From Branchiostoma floridae (taxonomy: Eukaryota; Chordata; Leptocardii; Amphioxiformes; Branchiostomatidae), in the NCBI RefSeq assembly GCF_000003815.2, contig NC_049980.1, forward strand, positions 17,038,295 through 17,102,294: DNA of 64,000 nucleotides, in the 5' to 3' direction. Under the pieces are notes generated by a model. That model was not told the DNA's origin, ran no database searches, and saw nothing but the letters and a program-made list of their open reading frames with translations. Of this stretch, positions 36,701 through 46,047 are shown in pieces. How positions within the stretch are numbered: position 1 is the stretch's first letter; every line of letters begins with the position of its first letter. A program made the translations under genes and the position numbers.

Positions 36701-39700
36701 ATATCATGTACAATTGTCGTGCAATCAAGTTTTTCTTCTTCTTCTATAAAAGCAGGAAACAAGTTCTAAACGGTCCATAATCAATATGTGGGCCTCAAAA
36801 GATGACAATATGATACTTTTGAAGAGAATCGTTAGTCGGTACACAAACTTAAACATTTATACACAAGGTTGTCCCTAGAAACACAATGTATAAACATCTG
36901 TAGCTTCACAGCATACATGTAACTCAATTTTGTCTGAAGTTTCCACGTGGCATGGCGCCCGATCTCAAAGAGTGACTCAGCTCTGAGCGTGTTAGGGTAC
37001 AGAACATGTTCATAATTGCGATAAAGAGCTGTCGAGAAGCGAGGATGACGTATTTGTGATCTCATTTTCTGGACAATGAGTACCATTCAAATGTTAAAGT
37101 TGAAAACTTCATAACAAAATGGAGATCAACGTGCATTTTTCCAGCTTTCTCCGCTTGGGAAGTGCAGGCTGTACGAAGACGAAAGTGTCTGTAGTGTCCG
37201 TGGAGTGTTTTCGTAGTAGAAATGTCCTCGCCACGCGGCAAGGTGCGTGCATCTCAAAAACTTACTCCACGTTTGGAGCGTGTGGGGAGGATCCATCTAC
37301 AAAGTAGCTGCTAGCACTTACCAGCGACTCACAACACACAGAGGGTCCGTACTTCACACAGCTTACGTTTTAAACAGTGAGTAAGAGACTATCTAAAGCG
37401 CCAGATGAAACACAGGCAGTCAAACACTTGGTTAGAGTACGACAAGAGTATGAACACTTAGGCCTGTTAGGACTTCGTTAGTTACGTTTCTTTGCTATAT
37501 AGAGATAGCGAGGTAACTATGGTGGTATGATTAGGATATGTCACTAAATTTTGCCCTCCTCGATAGGATGTTAAAGTCAACCTTTAAAAGTTTACAAACA
37601 TTCCAATGAATGACATACATGCTCCTCCAATAGTAATTGTTTACTCGTACCTGCCACGCCATGGGATGTGTAAACTGCTAACAGCCTCGACCTTCCAATG
37701 AAGGGAGAAAGTACTTCGATATATAACGTTATGTCTACCTGTTTCAATGTCATATGTAGTCCTGTTACATATGTAGTATTCCACTCATATTTAACTCGCT
37801 TATTCACAACGTCATGTTTGGCCACTTGAACTAAAACGCTTTTGGCGTAGGGACTGTGCATAATGTGACATTTTCAACAACCCAAAGTCCGTCGCAAGTT
37901 AATAATTAGAGGCGGTCATGGGGTCTGTGTATTAGTAGTAAGTTAAAAATTGAAAATTTGTCATACTATGTTTTGGGAAGTCGACTAAAAGTCTCCCTGT
38001 ACAACAGACAGTGTCACGATGCTTCTTTTCCAGTGTAAGTGACATTGTATATGGATAAAGAAACCATATTACTGACTTAGTTAGTAAACGTACAGAAGTA
38101 GTTGAGATAACGTTGCGTATCCTTGTTGATTTAAACATTGTCACTTAGTAATTCCAAGTTTTCTCCCCCAGCCTATGCCCAGACGTTGATCGCAGTGGGC
38201 GCCGCGGTGTTGTGCTTCCTACTTCTCCTGGGCTGCACTATCTGCTGGCGGCTGCGAGCATGGAACCGGCGGGCCAAGGCGCGACAACCCTCCGAGCGCC
38301 TGTCCGTCTCCTTCCAAGGCACTCCCTTCGGCCCGACATCCTCCTCCAGCATCAAGTACACCCTGGACCCGGCAGACCTACGGACCGGCCCCACCTTCTC
38401 CTCCGTGACGTCTTCTCCCTTCCTCCCGCCATCCACGCCTGACCCCAACGAAGCGCGGGTCAAGCGATTCTCCTGCCCGGACCCTCCGTCCGCCGAACTG
38501 CTCGGGAGAAGGGACAATCTCCGGCGTAGTAAGACGCTGGAGTCGGTAGAGGATGGTCCGATAGAAGAGTCGTCCTCGGTTGAGATAGACCCGCCCCGAG
38601 GTCCCCTACCCACGGTGTCCGGTGGCAAGACTACGCTTCACTTCAGCCTGTTCCACTCGGCGTTTGACCACACCCTGACCGTGAACATTCTCGGCGTCAG
38701 TAACCTGCCGCGGACATTTAGTATGGAGAGCGCCGCCTTCGTCAAGGTCTGGCTGCTGCCCTCCCACCAGGAGGCTGTCCAGACAACCATCCGCAGGAAG
38801 TCATTCAACCCGCAATTCAACGAAAGTTTCAAGTTCAAGTCGATGGAGAGGGAGGACATTGATAACGTACATCTCAGGTAACTGCAGAGTTGCTTATTGA
38901 ATTCCTCTTTTCACACGTACAAATCAGTAAGCTATACTGAGTAATACTAACGTTATTCTTGAAAAACGTACATTTTGTGTTAGCTGTGGGTCATACGTTC
39001 CATGGCGAATACGACAGTGATGAGTGGAGTATCTAAGTTTGTGCTCTGACCCTGTGTGCAGATTTGCTGTGTACGTGAAGCAGCTGTGGGACAAGAAGGA
39101 CGGGTTTGTGGGGGAGGTGCTGTTCCCGGGGGCTGAGTGGGACCGGAGGGACGTGCCTACAACATTCAGCAGGGAACTCAAGTCATCCAAGACCAAGGGA
39201 GAAAAACTCAGGAAGGTCAGTGCACACCTGTTTATATAATATTGTCAATTTCTTCAACAGTTTCTTCGAGCTTAATCTTCATTTTCTGTGCCTAAAGCAG
39301 CAAACTGTCCGAAATGGTGCCCTTTACCCATAGCCAAAGACTGCCTCAAAATAATCCCCTAGGGAATGCATTCAGGCAATTTTCTGAATAGCTTCAAATC
39401 GATAGTTATACTATAAAAAGTGCACCCACCCTTAAAGTGTCGCCAAAAAATGGAACGAAGTTATACAAGGGAAATGATCCGGAGATGTGTATTCTAGTCA
39501 GCAACTGGTCTGAAGGACACTGGATATATTCAGAATTGCCCCGAAGGAGACTGGCTCTTTTTTATTTTTTATTTTCAAACACCTGGGTAGCCTATTCAGT
39601 GCTAATACACTGGTTTTCAATAGGGCCCAGTTTCACATATACATACAAGGAAATAAAAAGAAAAACTTACAGAGAGAAAAGTAGACATACACGTCGGAAC

Positions 39701-41172
39701 ATATATATACAACTGAAACATGAAAGACACAGATAAATCAAAATCATAATCCGATCCAAGGTCAACAGTTTGGGAGGTCAGAGGTCACTACTCAGTACTG
39801 AGACTATGTTAGGTCTTTCAAAGCTGACTTAAATGAATTTAGGCTTGGAACTTGCTTAATGTAGGCTGGTAGTGAATTAAAGTGTTTAGCACCTCTGTAG
39901 GCAAATGTACGCTGTCCTGTTGTGGTCTTGAAAAAGGGTTTGTATAGAGTGATGTCTGTCTGGTTTGGTAATTGTGTAAGTTGTGGTTGTGAGAGAAGGT
40001 GGATGATAGGTATGTTGGTGCTAGCCCATTGATACACTTGTAAACCATAACACACACATGATCCCGCCTTCTCCCTGCGAGGTACTGCCAGCTGAGCTTC
40101 TCATGAAGGTCGAGGACACTGCTGGACTGTAGGTTGAGTTGCAGAACTACCCTGGCAGCCCGGTTCTGTAGCACTTGGAGTTGCTCTACGAAATGTTCAT
40201 ACGGCTTTCTTACAACCATTACAAATCACATTAAATCGCCTTCATTTGCCGTTTTGCTTTTTGTAGATCTCCTCTTCAATTGACCTGGAAGAACTTGACG
40301 AAAAAGCCAAGTCTTGTGAGCTGTTCGTACTACTGCAGTACCAGGCCATGTCCAACAGGATGAAGGTCCTGATCAGAAAAGCGGAAAACCTCACCAAGAA
40401 GAAGATGTCGCTCCCCGTTCCAGGAACAGCAGGTAAGAGTTTTGTCTTGTAACCGGTACACGCATCCCATTCAAATAATATCCCAAAGGGCAATGTTATG
40501 AATTGTATAAATGCTTATAGAGTAACACGTTACTTGTCATGCAGATCACTACATCATAGTCCGTCTCCTCCATCGTGGAAACGTCAAGGAGACGAAGGAA
40601 ACCAAGTCAGCGAGTGGTTCCAGTCCGGTCTGGAACCAACCCTTCCTGTTCGACATTCCTTCAGATCAGGTCAGGAACCACGTCTGTTACTTACCCACTA
40701 GACTGGCTCAAAGTTAAAGTGGATAATGTCGTACTTTATTTTGGATATGGGCGTGGTTACTGCTAGGATGTTTCGGAGAGTATCATTTTGCACTCAAACC
40801 GATACGATCTTTTTACTCTCCTTGGTGCTGAAACGACTTCCGATGTCATCGTTCTTTACAACACCGTTCAAACGTTGAGGTTTCATGTTCCTGCCATGTT
40901 CCGTCTCCTGTCTATAGGTTGAGGATTACTCCCTGGAGTTTGTAGTGATGCGCGGCAGGATCTACACACGAGACGGCGTCATCGGCAGCGTGCTGATCGG
41001 CCCCGCCGCTCCGCCGTCCGGCGTGTCTCACTGGAACGAGACGCTGCAGCCCCGGGCCCGGGAGAGCGCCCGATGGCACACCATCCAGCCAGCCTCCGGG
41101 AAATTCAGCCCCAAGAGGAAACTGTCAAAAGAATCCTACACAAAAGCAGAATTTAATTTCAGCTCAAATTAG
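21714..41172 (+). CDS. Synaptotagmin-15-like tandem C2 membrane protein, six exons
   Basis: The joined exons are 21714-21798, 38172-38877, 39062-39215, 40267-40432, 40545-40669 and 40918-41172, giving 496 residues. A short N-terminus is followed by one membrane segment (about residues 34-55, AVGAAVLCFLLLLGCTICW), a basic stop-transfer (RLRAWNRRAKAR), a Ser/Pro-rich linker, C2A (about 195-320) and C2B (about 330-470). C2B closes with the synaptotagmin signature SHWNETLQPRARESARWHTI. C2A resembles SYT15 in FVKVWLLP, RRKSFNPQFNESFKF and FAVYVKQLWDKKDGFVGEVL. Most calcium-ligand aspartates are missing in both domains, as in SYT15, so calcium-independent membrane or trafficking roles are likely. 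Linking exon 1 to exon 2 across 16.4 kb is inference from matching phase 1. A poly(A) signal follows at 41374. Confidence 0.78.
22508..22540. repeat. TG/TATG microsatellite
   Basis: GTATGTGTGTATGTGTGTGTGTGTG-type simple repeat. Confidence 0.85.
29005..29216. mobile_element. About 210-bp MITE with inverted ends
   Basis: GCACAACCCGCCGTACGTGC at 29011 is mirrored by GCACGTACAGCGGGTTGTGC at 29191. The interior repeats ACGTG motifs and has no coding capacity. Boundaries are approximate because no target duplication is clear. Confidence 0.65.
31858..32310 (+). mobile_element. tRNA-derived SINE with internal expansion
   Basis: It begins with a pol III box B-like GGTTCGAGTC, followed by GTTGCGCCCTTGGGGAAGGT, GTGAAAATGAGTACGTAGCT and an expanded segment. 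The tail includes TTAAAGAAGCCACCACATTT and ends CCCGGTGTGAGTG. The same segments occur in order at 48836 and, inverted, at 53815 and 20720. Box A is not evident here, so the 5' part is probably truncated. Confidence 0.7.
31973..32161 (+). repeat. 27-bp minisatellite inside the SINE
   Basis: One longer first copy is followed by six exact-length units at 32000-32161, each GCTTCG(A/G)TTAGGGATG then TCCCTCGGATA. As 27 is divisible by three, frames stay open on both strands; this gives repeats such as DVPRIASIR, but there is no sign that it is coding. Confidence 0.92.
34230..34285. repeat. Two-copy tandem repeat
   Basis: TCTATTGGCATGCTTTTGGC and a near copy are separated by five bases in the synaptotagmin-like intron 1. 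Confidence 0.7.
38172..38877 (+). CDS. Synaptotagmin-like exon 2 (membrane segment, linker, most of C2A)
   Basis: It opens after TTTTCTCCCCCAG with AYAQTLIAVGAAVLCFLLLL and a basic flank. A proline/serine linker follows, then the first strands of C2A (TLHFSLFHSAFDHTLTVNIL). Codon use is strongly GC-biased against the AT-rich surroundings, a clear coding signal. It ends at CAG|GTAACT. Confidence 0.88.
39062..39215 (+). CDS. Synaptotagmin-like exon 3 (end of C2A)
   Basis: Reads FAVYVKQLWDKKDGFVGEVL then FPGAEWDRRDVPTTFSRELK and SSKTKGEKLRK. The acceptor is GTGTGCAG and the donor is GTCAGT. It contains the last C2A strands. Confidence 0.88.
39804..40219 (-). mobile_element. CR1/Jockey-like LINE 3' fragment
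   Basis: The minus strand carries the C-terminal region of a non-LTR reverse transcriptase. One frame has LQVLQNRAARVVLQLNLQSS, LSWQYLAGRRRDHVCVMVYK and CINGLAPTYLSSTFS. An adjacent frame, reached by a frameshift near 39900-40040, has GQRTFAYRGAKHFNSLPAYI and KQVPSLNSFKSALKDLT with a stop. The order matches the C-terminus of CR1-like ORF2. It is 5'-truncated and lies antisense in the intron between exons 3 and 4 of the synaptotagmin-like gene. Confidence 0.8.
40267..40432 (+). CDS. Synaptotagmin-like exon 4 (start of C2B)
   Basis: Reads ISSSIDLEELDEKAKSCELF then VLLQYQAMSNRMKVLIRKAE and NLTKKKMSLPVPGTA. The segment LFVLLQYQAMSNRMKVLIRKAENL matches the first C2B strands. The acceptor is TTTTTGTAG and the donor is GTAAGA. 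Confidence 0.88.
40545..40669 (+). CDS. Synaptotagmin-like exon 5 (C2B core)
   Basis: Reads DHYIIVRLLHRGNVKETKET then KSASGSSPVWNQPFLFDIPS and DQ. SPVWNQPFLFDIP corresponds to the conserved NPxYNExFxFxVP strand of C2 domains. The acceptor is CATGCAG and the donor is GTCAGG. Confidence 0.88.
40918..41172 (+). CDS. Synaptotagmin-like exon 6 (end of C2B)
   Basis: Reads VEDYSLEFVVMRGRIYTRDG then VIGSVLIGPAAPPSGVSHWN and ETLQPRARESARWHTIQP. The HWNE...WHTI ending is the synaptotagmin C2B C-terminal helix region. A basic/polar tail ends ...AEFNFSSN with a TAG stop at 41170-41172. Confidence 0.9.
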   Translation, partial: VEDYSLEFVVMRGRIYTRDGVIGSVLIGPAAPPSGVSHWNETLQPRARESARWHTIQPASGKFSPKRKLSKESYTKAEFNFSSN

Positions 41173-41373
41173 GTCAAGTATTTGAGAAAATGTCTCCGGG
41201 AGACATGTCAACACCTTTTGTAGGCATTTGCCGGAAACTCGCGTGATTGCCTGTCACCTGATGTGATAATGGTACCATTCCTGCCTGTGAACGTGCCTGT
41301 GAAAGTGTGAGTTGTCAAATTGTTGCTGCCGATATCCCACGCACAGTGAAATCAAATAAGAGAGGATTTTGTG

Positions 41374-41384
41374 AATAAAATAAA
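41374..41384 (+). promoter_or_regulatory. Poly(A) signals of the synaptotagmin-like gene
   Basis: Two overlapping AATAAA hexamers about 200 bases after the stop codon. Confidence 0.6.
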
Positions 41385-41973
41385 ATATCTTACGTTTGTG
41401 CTCATAGGAGCTAGTTAGAAATACAAAGAACGACACAATATCATATAAACAGATCTGAGAAGAAATATTAATCTGTGTTCTTCTATTGTTGAAGGACTAG
41501 TGTGGAGAAATTTCAAGTTCAAATGATCACCTTTCCTAATGAAGACCGGAGTACGTACTTTCCACAACTCGAGCAAATTCTGTAATTTCTCATCTGTCTC
41601 ACAGACCACCAAGGGACGGTCTGTGGAAATATCGTACAATACAAACTGCTCCACAATGAAAACGATGCGGATGGGAAAACTTGTTTAACTTTGAAGGCCC
41701 CATCAAACGAAACGAGAATTTTTAGTCTCTTGAAACAGCCCATGAGCATACGTAACAAGAAAAAAATAAAATAGACTTACTACCTAACTATATGTTTTTG
41801 TTTGAATGCGTTCATTTGGAGATTTCCACCTTTGACACACATTCAGACGTTCTGACCAGAATAAAATAAATTTATTTTTAGCTCGTCATCACAACATCTG
41901 CAAATTATATATTTTGTATCACTTGAGTGTAACATCTGTAAATTTCATTTACCAATGAAGTGTAATTGACTGA

Positions 41974-42073
41974 NNNNNNNNNNNNNNNNNNNNNNNNNNN
42001 NNNNNNNNNNNNNNNNNNNNNNNNNNNNNNNNNNNNNNNNNNNNNNNNNNNNNNNNNNNNNNNNNNNNNNNNN
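41974..42073. other. Assembly gap
   Basis: Exactly 100 N, the conventional placeholder for a gap of unknown size. Confidence 0.98.
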
Positions 42074-45020
42074 TAATAAATAGATTATGAAGACGCCTAT
42101 GGGGATCAAAAGATGTTCTGTTAAAATCTGTGCAATCTGTATTACTTGTACGTGCATTTCCTGGCTAATTGGTGTCATCGATATGATAATACATGTGTCT
42201 AAATATTTTAATTGGGCATAAGTAAATGAATGATAGGCCATCGTGCCATTTGTTCTAGATGTTCCTGAATTTGGCAGGTAAGAGCACTTGTACTTGTTGT
42301 ATATCTGCGTAAGACTTGTTGAGTTGTATGTACATTGGTGCAATGTATCCAACTGTGGAAACAATCTAGACTGGATCATCAGAATGTTTTTTGTCAGAAT
42401 GTTATCAGGTAACATTCTTAGAAGTTGTGTGTTGCAATAATGTGAAAATCTGATAAAATCTACATCACAAAGATGTTCCTGCCACTCAAAATAAATGCTC
42501 AGTTGCCCACTGTGTGAAATAGTATTTGATACAATGTGTTTAAAAGAAGCCCGGACAGATCCTACTTTTATACGGACTATATGTATCTATATATTCCTGA
42601 GGATTTCTATGACATATTTGTGGACAGGTGTGTATTAATATATTATGGGCATATTGGTCAATGATGCATTTGTTTCACAAATGTCTTGCCATACAAGTCA
42701 CCATATACATGTGTGTGTGCATAAAAGGTCAAAGTACTACTTCACTGTTTATTAGAGTTCATAAGTATTCCCATCAATGCTACATTTGTTCATGCAAGCA
42801 AGTGTAAATGTTGTAATAATGTAAGGCATTAAGCTAATTTAGATGCCTGTCTTGGTGTGAAATTTGACATTCATAAAGCTGCAGAAGGCTGCTTTAGAAA
42901 CCTGCAATCATAGCCTGATGTAGAGGCCAGTGTACATGTCATGTGGTCTTGTGTGGTTATTCACAATATGACTCATGTGGAGTGGAATAAGCAGTGCCCA
43001 GAGGAAGCAAAGTCATTGGTTGTTTTCTAGCTTCAGAACTGAAATGGAAATAAAACATTATTGAGGTATGCACAATGTCAGCTCTTTTATTTCTCTCTCT
43101 GTAGCTTTAGGCATCTGTCAATGAGTCATTTTGATCAGGATGCAACAAACTAAACTACTTTTGAGAAGTCTGTATACACACATATTTTGTACAGATGGAT
43201 TTGGCATGGGTAATATATTTATGAGCTGCTGGAAAGCAGAGCAGAAATCTATGGAGGTATGTAAGAACTAGAAAGGCCGACATTTGCTTGGGTGCAAATA
43301 CAGCATATTTCAGCCATACCCATTCCCACGCAACATTGGACTGTTCCAAGTCACTCCTGCGCAAAAATGCAATAGTTTAACTGTAAGTTATCTCCAAAAG
43401 AGAACTAATATTGTGAATTGACTGCAGGTCAAAACAGAGCTTGCCCAATATGCCCCGGGCCCATATGGAAGAATATAATCTTCCACAGGAGCGTCTATGC
43501 ATAACTGATTGGTTCTTAGAATTGCGGCAGCTCCTATTTTTCCGAGAGTGAAAAAAACGCTTCTTCCATTAAGAAGATTTTCATCATGAGATTACATGAC
43601 GCCATTCAACAATTTCCATTTCGATAACTAGGTCCAAGTACCGTCATAATCTCCTTGTGATGTGGGTACATTTATTATTGCAGTGAACTTTTTTAAGCAA
43701 GTAGGGCATACGTTTTAATAATTGTCAAGCAGGTGCAGGTACTGTGTAGTAGGAGTGTTTTTTTTTAACTAAAAACTTCAATCTTCTTCTTGTTTTGTAT
43801 GAGCCATTGCATAAACGGAGACGTCTCGAATTTTTACAAGAATTTTACCACGCTTCATTTCTGTTCTGAAAAATCCCAGGACCAACAAGTTAATATGATT
43901 TGGCTTTATCTATATATTTCATTTTCCTTCGAATTCTTTGTTAAGTATATGCCCCTGCATACCACTGTTAAATTGTTTTACTTTGTATGCAATCCGCTGA
44001 GCCATCGGACGTAATCTTGTCTGAGTGTTATAATTTCCTGCTCGTAGCGTGCGAGACCTGGAGGATAGGTGTTTCTACCTTGTTCGGGGGTTTCTTTTCG
44101 GAGGTCAGTTGTGATACTCTGGTACTGAGAGTGTTTTATTGGGCTCAAACTCTGGCAGTTTAAAGTTACTTACAATTTGAATATTCTTGTACAAAGTTTA
44201 CGTCAAAAAAGAACAACAACAATACTAGAAGTACCTACATTTGTTCGGGAAAAATACATCCATTCTCGCCACTGTCAAACTTACGTATCAAAACTAAACG
44301 CAAACTGTCCAATTTTCCCTGTCCAAATCTGCCGAAAATGATTGATAGTGCCGTGCGGAATGTTGGTAAAGTCATCGACACTAACGTTCAATGCACACGT
44401 ACCGTCCGCTACCGCTCAAATGACCCTGTCTGAACTCCAAATCCTCGCAAACTACAATTTCAAACCGGGCACAGGGTACCATATGGCCACTGTAAGGCTG
44501 TAATATGCATCTGTTTGTGTATATACGGGATTGCAAGGCCCCGCTTATGAATATTAACTAGCATTCGCCTTTCTCGTCGCTGATTGGCTGGCGTCCATGA
44601 AGTAATTAACTCTCGCTCTCCCCAGACCGCTGGCACCTGGCACGTGTGGGCTCTGGGGTCACTGGAGTTCACGGGAGAAGACCGAAAGAAAACCAATTTT
44701 CCCTCAGAAAAGTACAAAAATTAATAATTTGAAATTGGTTTATGCCAAAAAATTTACTTGGATCATTTTAACAACTATCTAATGCCTATCTACACCAATT
44801 TTAAGGTCATTCCATTGTAATTCAAGGGAACAGGGTGCCACAATATACCGTTTTGGTAAAAACATGATCTTTAAACTTCAATAAAATCATTTTAGAGGCA
44901 GATATGAAAAAAATATGAAAAACACACCTCGGTATTGACCCACTCTACCCTTGTGCCAAATTTCAGGTCATTAGGTCACGGAACGACGGAGATGAATCGC
45001 TTTGAAGATTTGACAGGAGA

Positions 45021-45038
45021 AAGAAAGAAAGAAAGAAA
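45021..45038. repeat. GAAA microsatellite
   Basis: Four GAAA units just upstream of the palindrome at 45052. Confidence 0.85.
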
Positions 45039-45051
45039 CATTACGAATACA

Positions 45052-45091
45052 ATATATTTCACCATACCATATATGGTATGGCTGAAATATA
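45052..45091. repeat. Near-perfect palindrome
   Basis: CCATACCATATATGGTATGG is fully self-complementary, and its flanks ATATATTTCA and CTGAAATATA extend the match with one mismatch. It could form a cruciform or be a transposon end. Confidence 0.75.
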
Positions 45092-45900
45092 AAAAAAACA
45101 GCCAACAGAAAACTTTGCGATTTTCCCTTTCACCATTTGTTTGAGGATTACAACACGGTGGCATTTGAGCCAAGTGTACATTCATGCATTGCCATCTAGT
45201 GTCTATCATCAGTACTGCAGCTATGATTATTATTTTTTCCCTAGATGATGCCAATAAGAACTATGTTGGACAGTGAATGTTGGACTCTGTAATGAGTCAT
45301 TTTATTCTGACACACATAAAGGCACCATTAAGCACCCACAAATCCGAACCTGTTTAAATTTACTTTATATATAATAGTACTGCATTGAACAAGGATATTG
45401 ATATGCACAAATACATGTAGCTTTAAACATTCTCACACAGAAACCCTTGAACTTTATATCAAAAGGTTGTAAAATATCTGCTTTTTTACCTATCAAAGAT
45501 AGTGATGAGGAATTCAATCTTTTTAACAAAAGTCATGTTCATCTTAATTCAATGTACATTCAATTTCTACTACACTTGACTCAGTGGCAATTCAGTCTTC
45601 ACCAGTCTAACTCACTTCACCTCACCTATCCCTTGACCTCCAAATGGGTCGTTGGGCACCATGACTTGCTACGCTGGCTAAAGAATTGTAAAATTTAGTC
45701 ACAAAGTGAGAATAATTTATCCCAGGCCACAATGGGGTAACCTTTGCCTTCACAAAGAGGAAATATTACCCTCCTTGCAGACTGAGTCTCCTGGGCACTA
45801 TTAATTTCACCCTATTTTTGCTGAATTCTGCCATTCATATCCCTATAGGACGACCTGATGGAGACTGTGTGGAGATCGAGATTATAGAATCCACTGCTCC

Positions 45901-46047
45901 CTAGGGGTGCCTACATTCTATTATTTTCTTTAATTTCTCTATGGAAATGTTTGCTCCACAAGAAATGATTGCCACTGACTTCCCATGGTACTTCTGTGCT
46001 GTCTGTAAGAAGGCACCGATGGCCACCCCAGCTGCTCCTTCCACAAT
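45901..46047 (-). CDS. Ammonia-lyase exon 8 (C-terminus)
   Basis: Reads [20 protein letters not shown] then [20 protein letters not shown] and KIIECRHP with a TAG stop at 45903-45901. SCGAN is the pyridine-nitrogen contact loop. The acceptor is TTCCCCCAG. Confidence 0.92.
   Translation of the reverse strand: MVEGAAGVAIGAFLQTAQKYHGKSVAIISCGANISIEKLKKIIECRHP

Larger units (their letters stand above)
21799..38171 (+). other. Intron 1 of the synaptotagmin-like gene
   Basis: A 16.4-kb intron, if the exon 1 assignment is right. It contains a TG microsatellite (22508-22540), a palindromic MITE (29011-29210) and the SINE with expansion (31858-32310). The rest has no coding signal I can support. Confidence 0.5.
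41385..45900. other. Intergenic region between convergent genes
   Basis: Holds the N gap, an inverted repeat at 45052-45091 and a GAAA microsatellite near 45021. No supported gene. The 3' untranslated region of the ammonia-lyase gene probably extends into its upper end. Confidence 0.5.

Noticed and set aside
38173..38628. 151-codon minus-strand frame
   Set aside because: GC-rich shadow of synaptotagmin-like exon 2 on the plus strand.
41945..42415. 156-codon frame across Ns
   Set aside because: It runs through the assembly gap, so the translation is meaningless.
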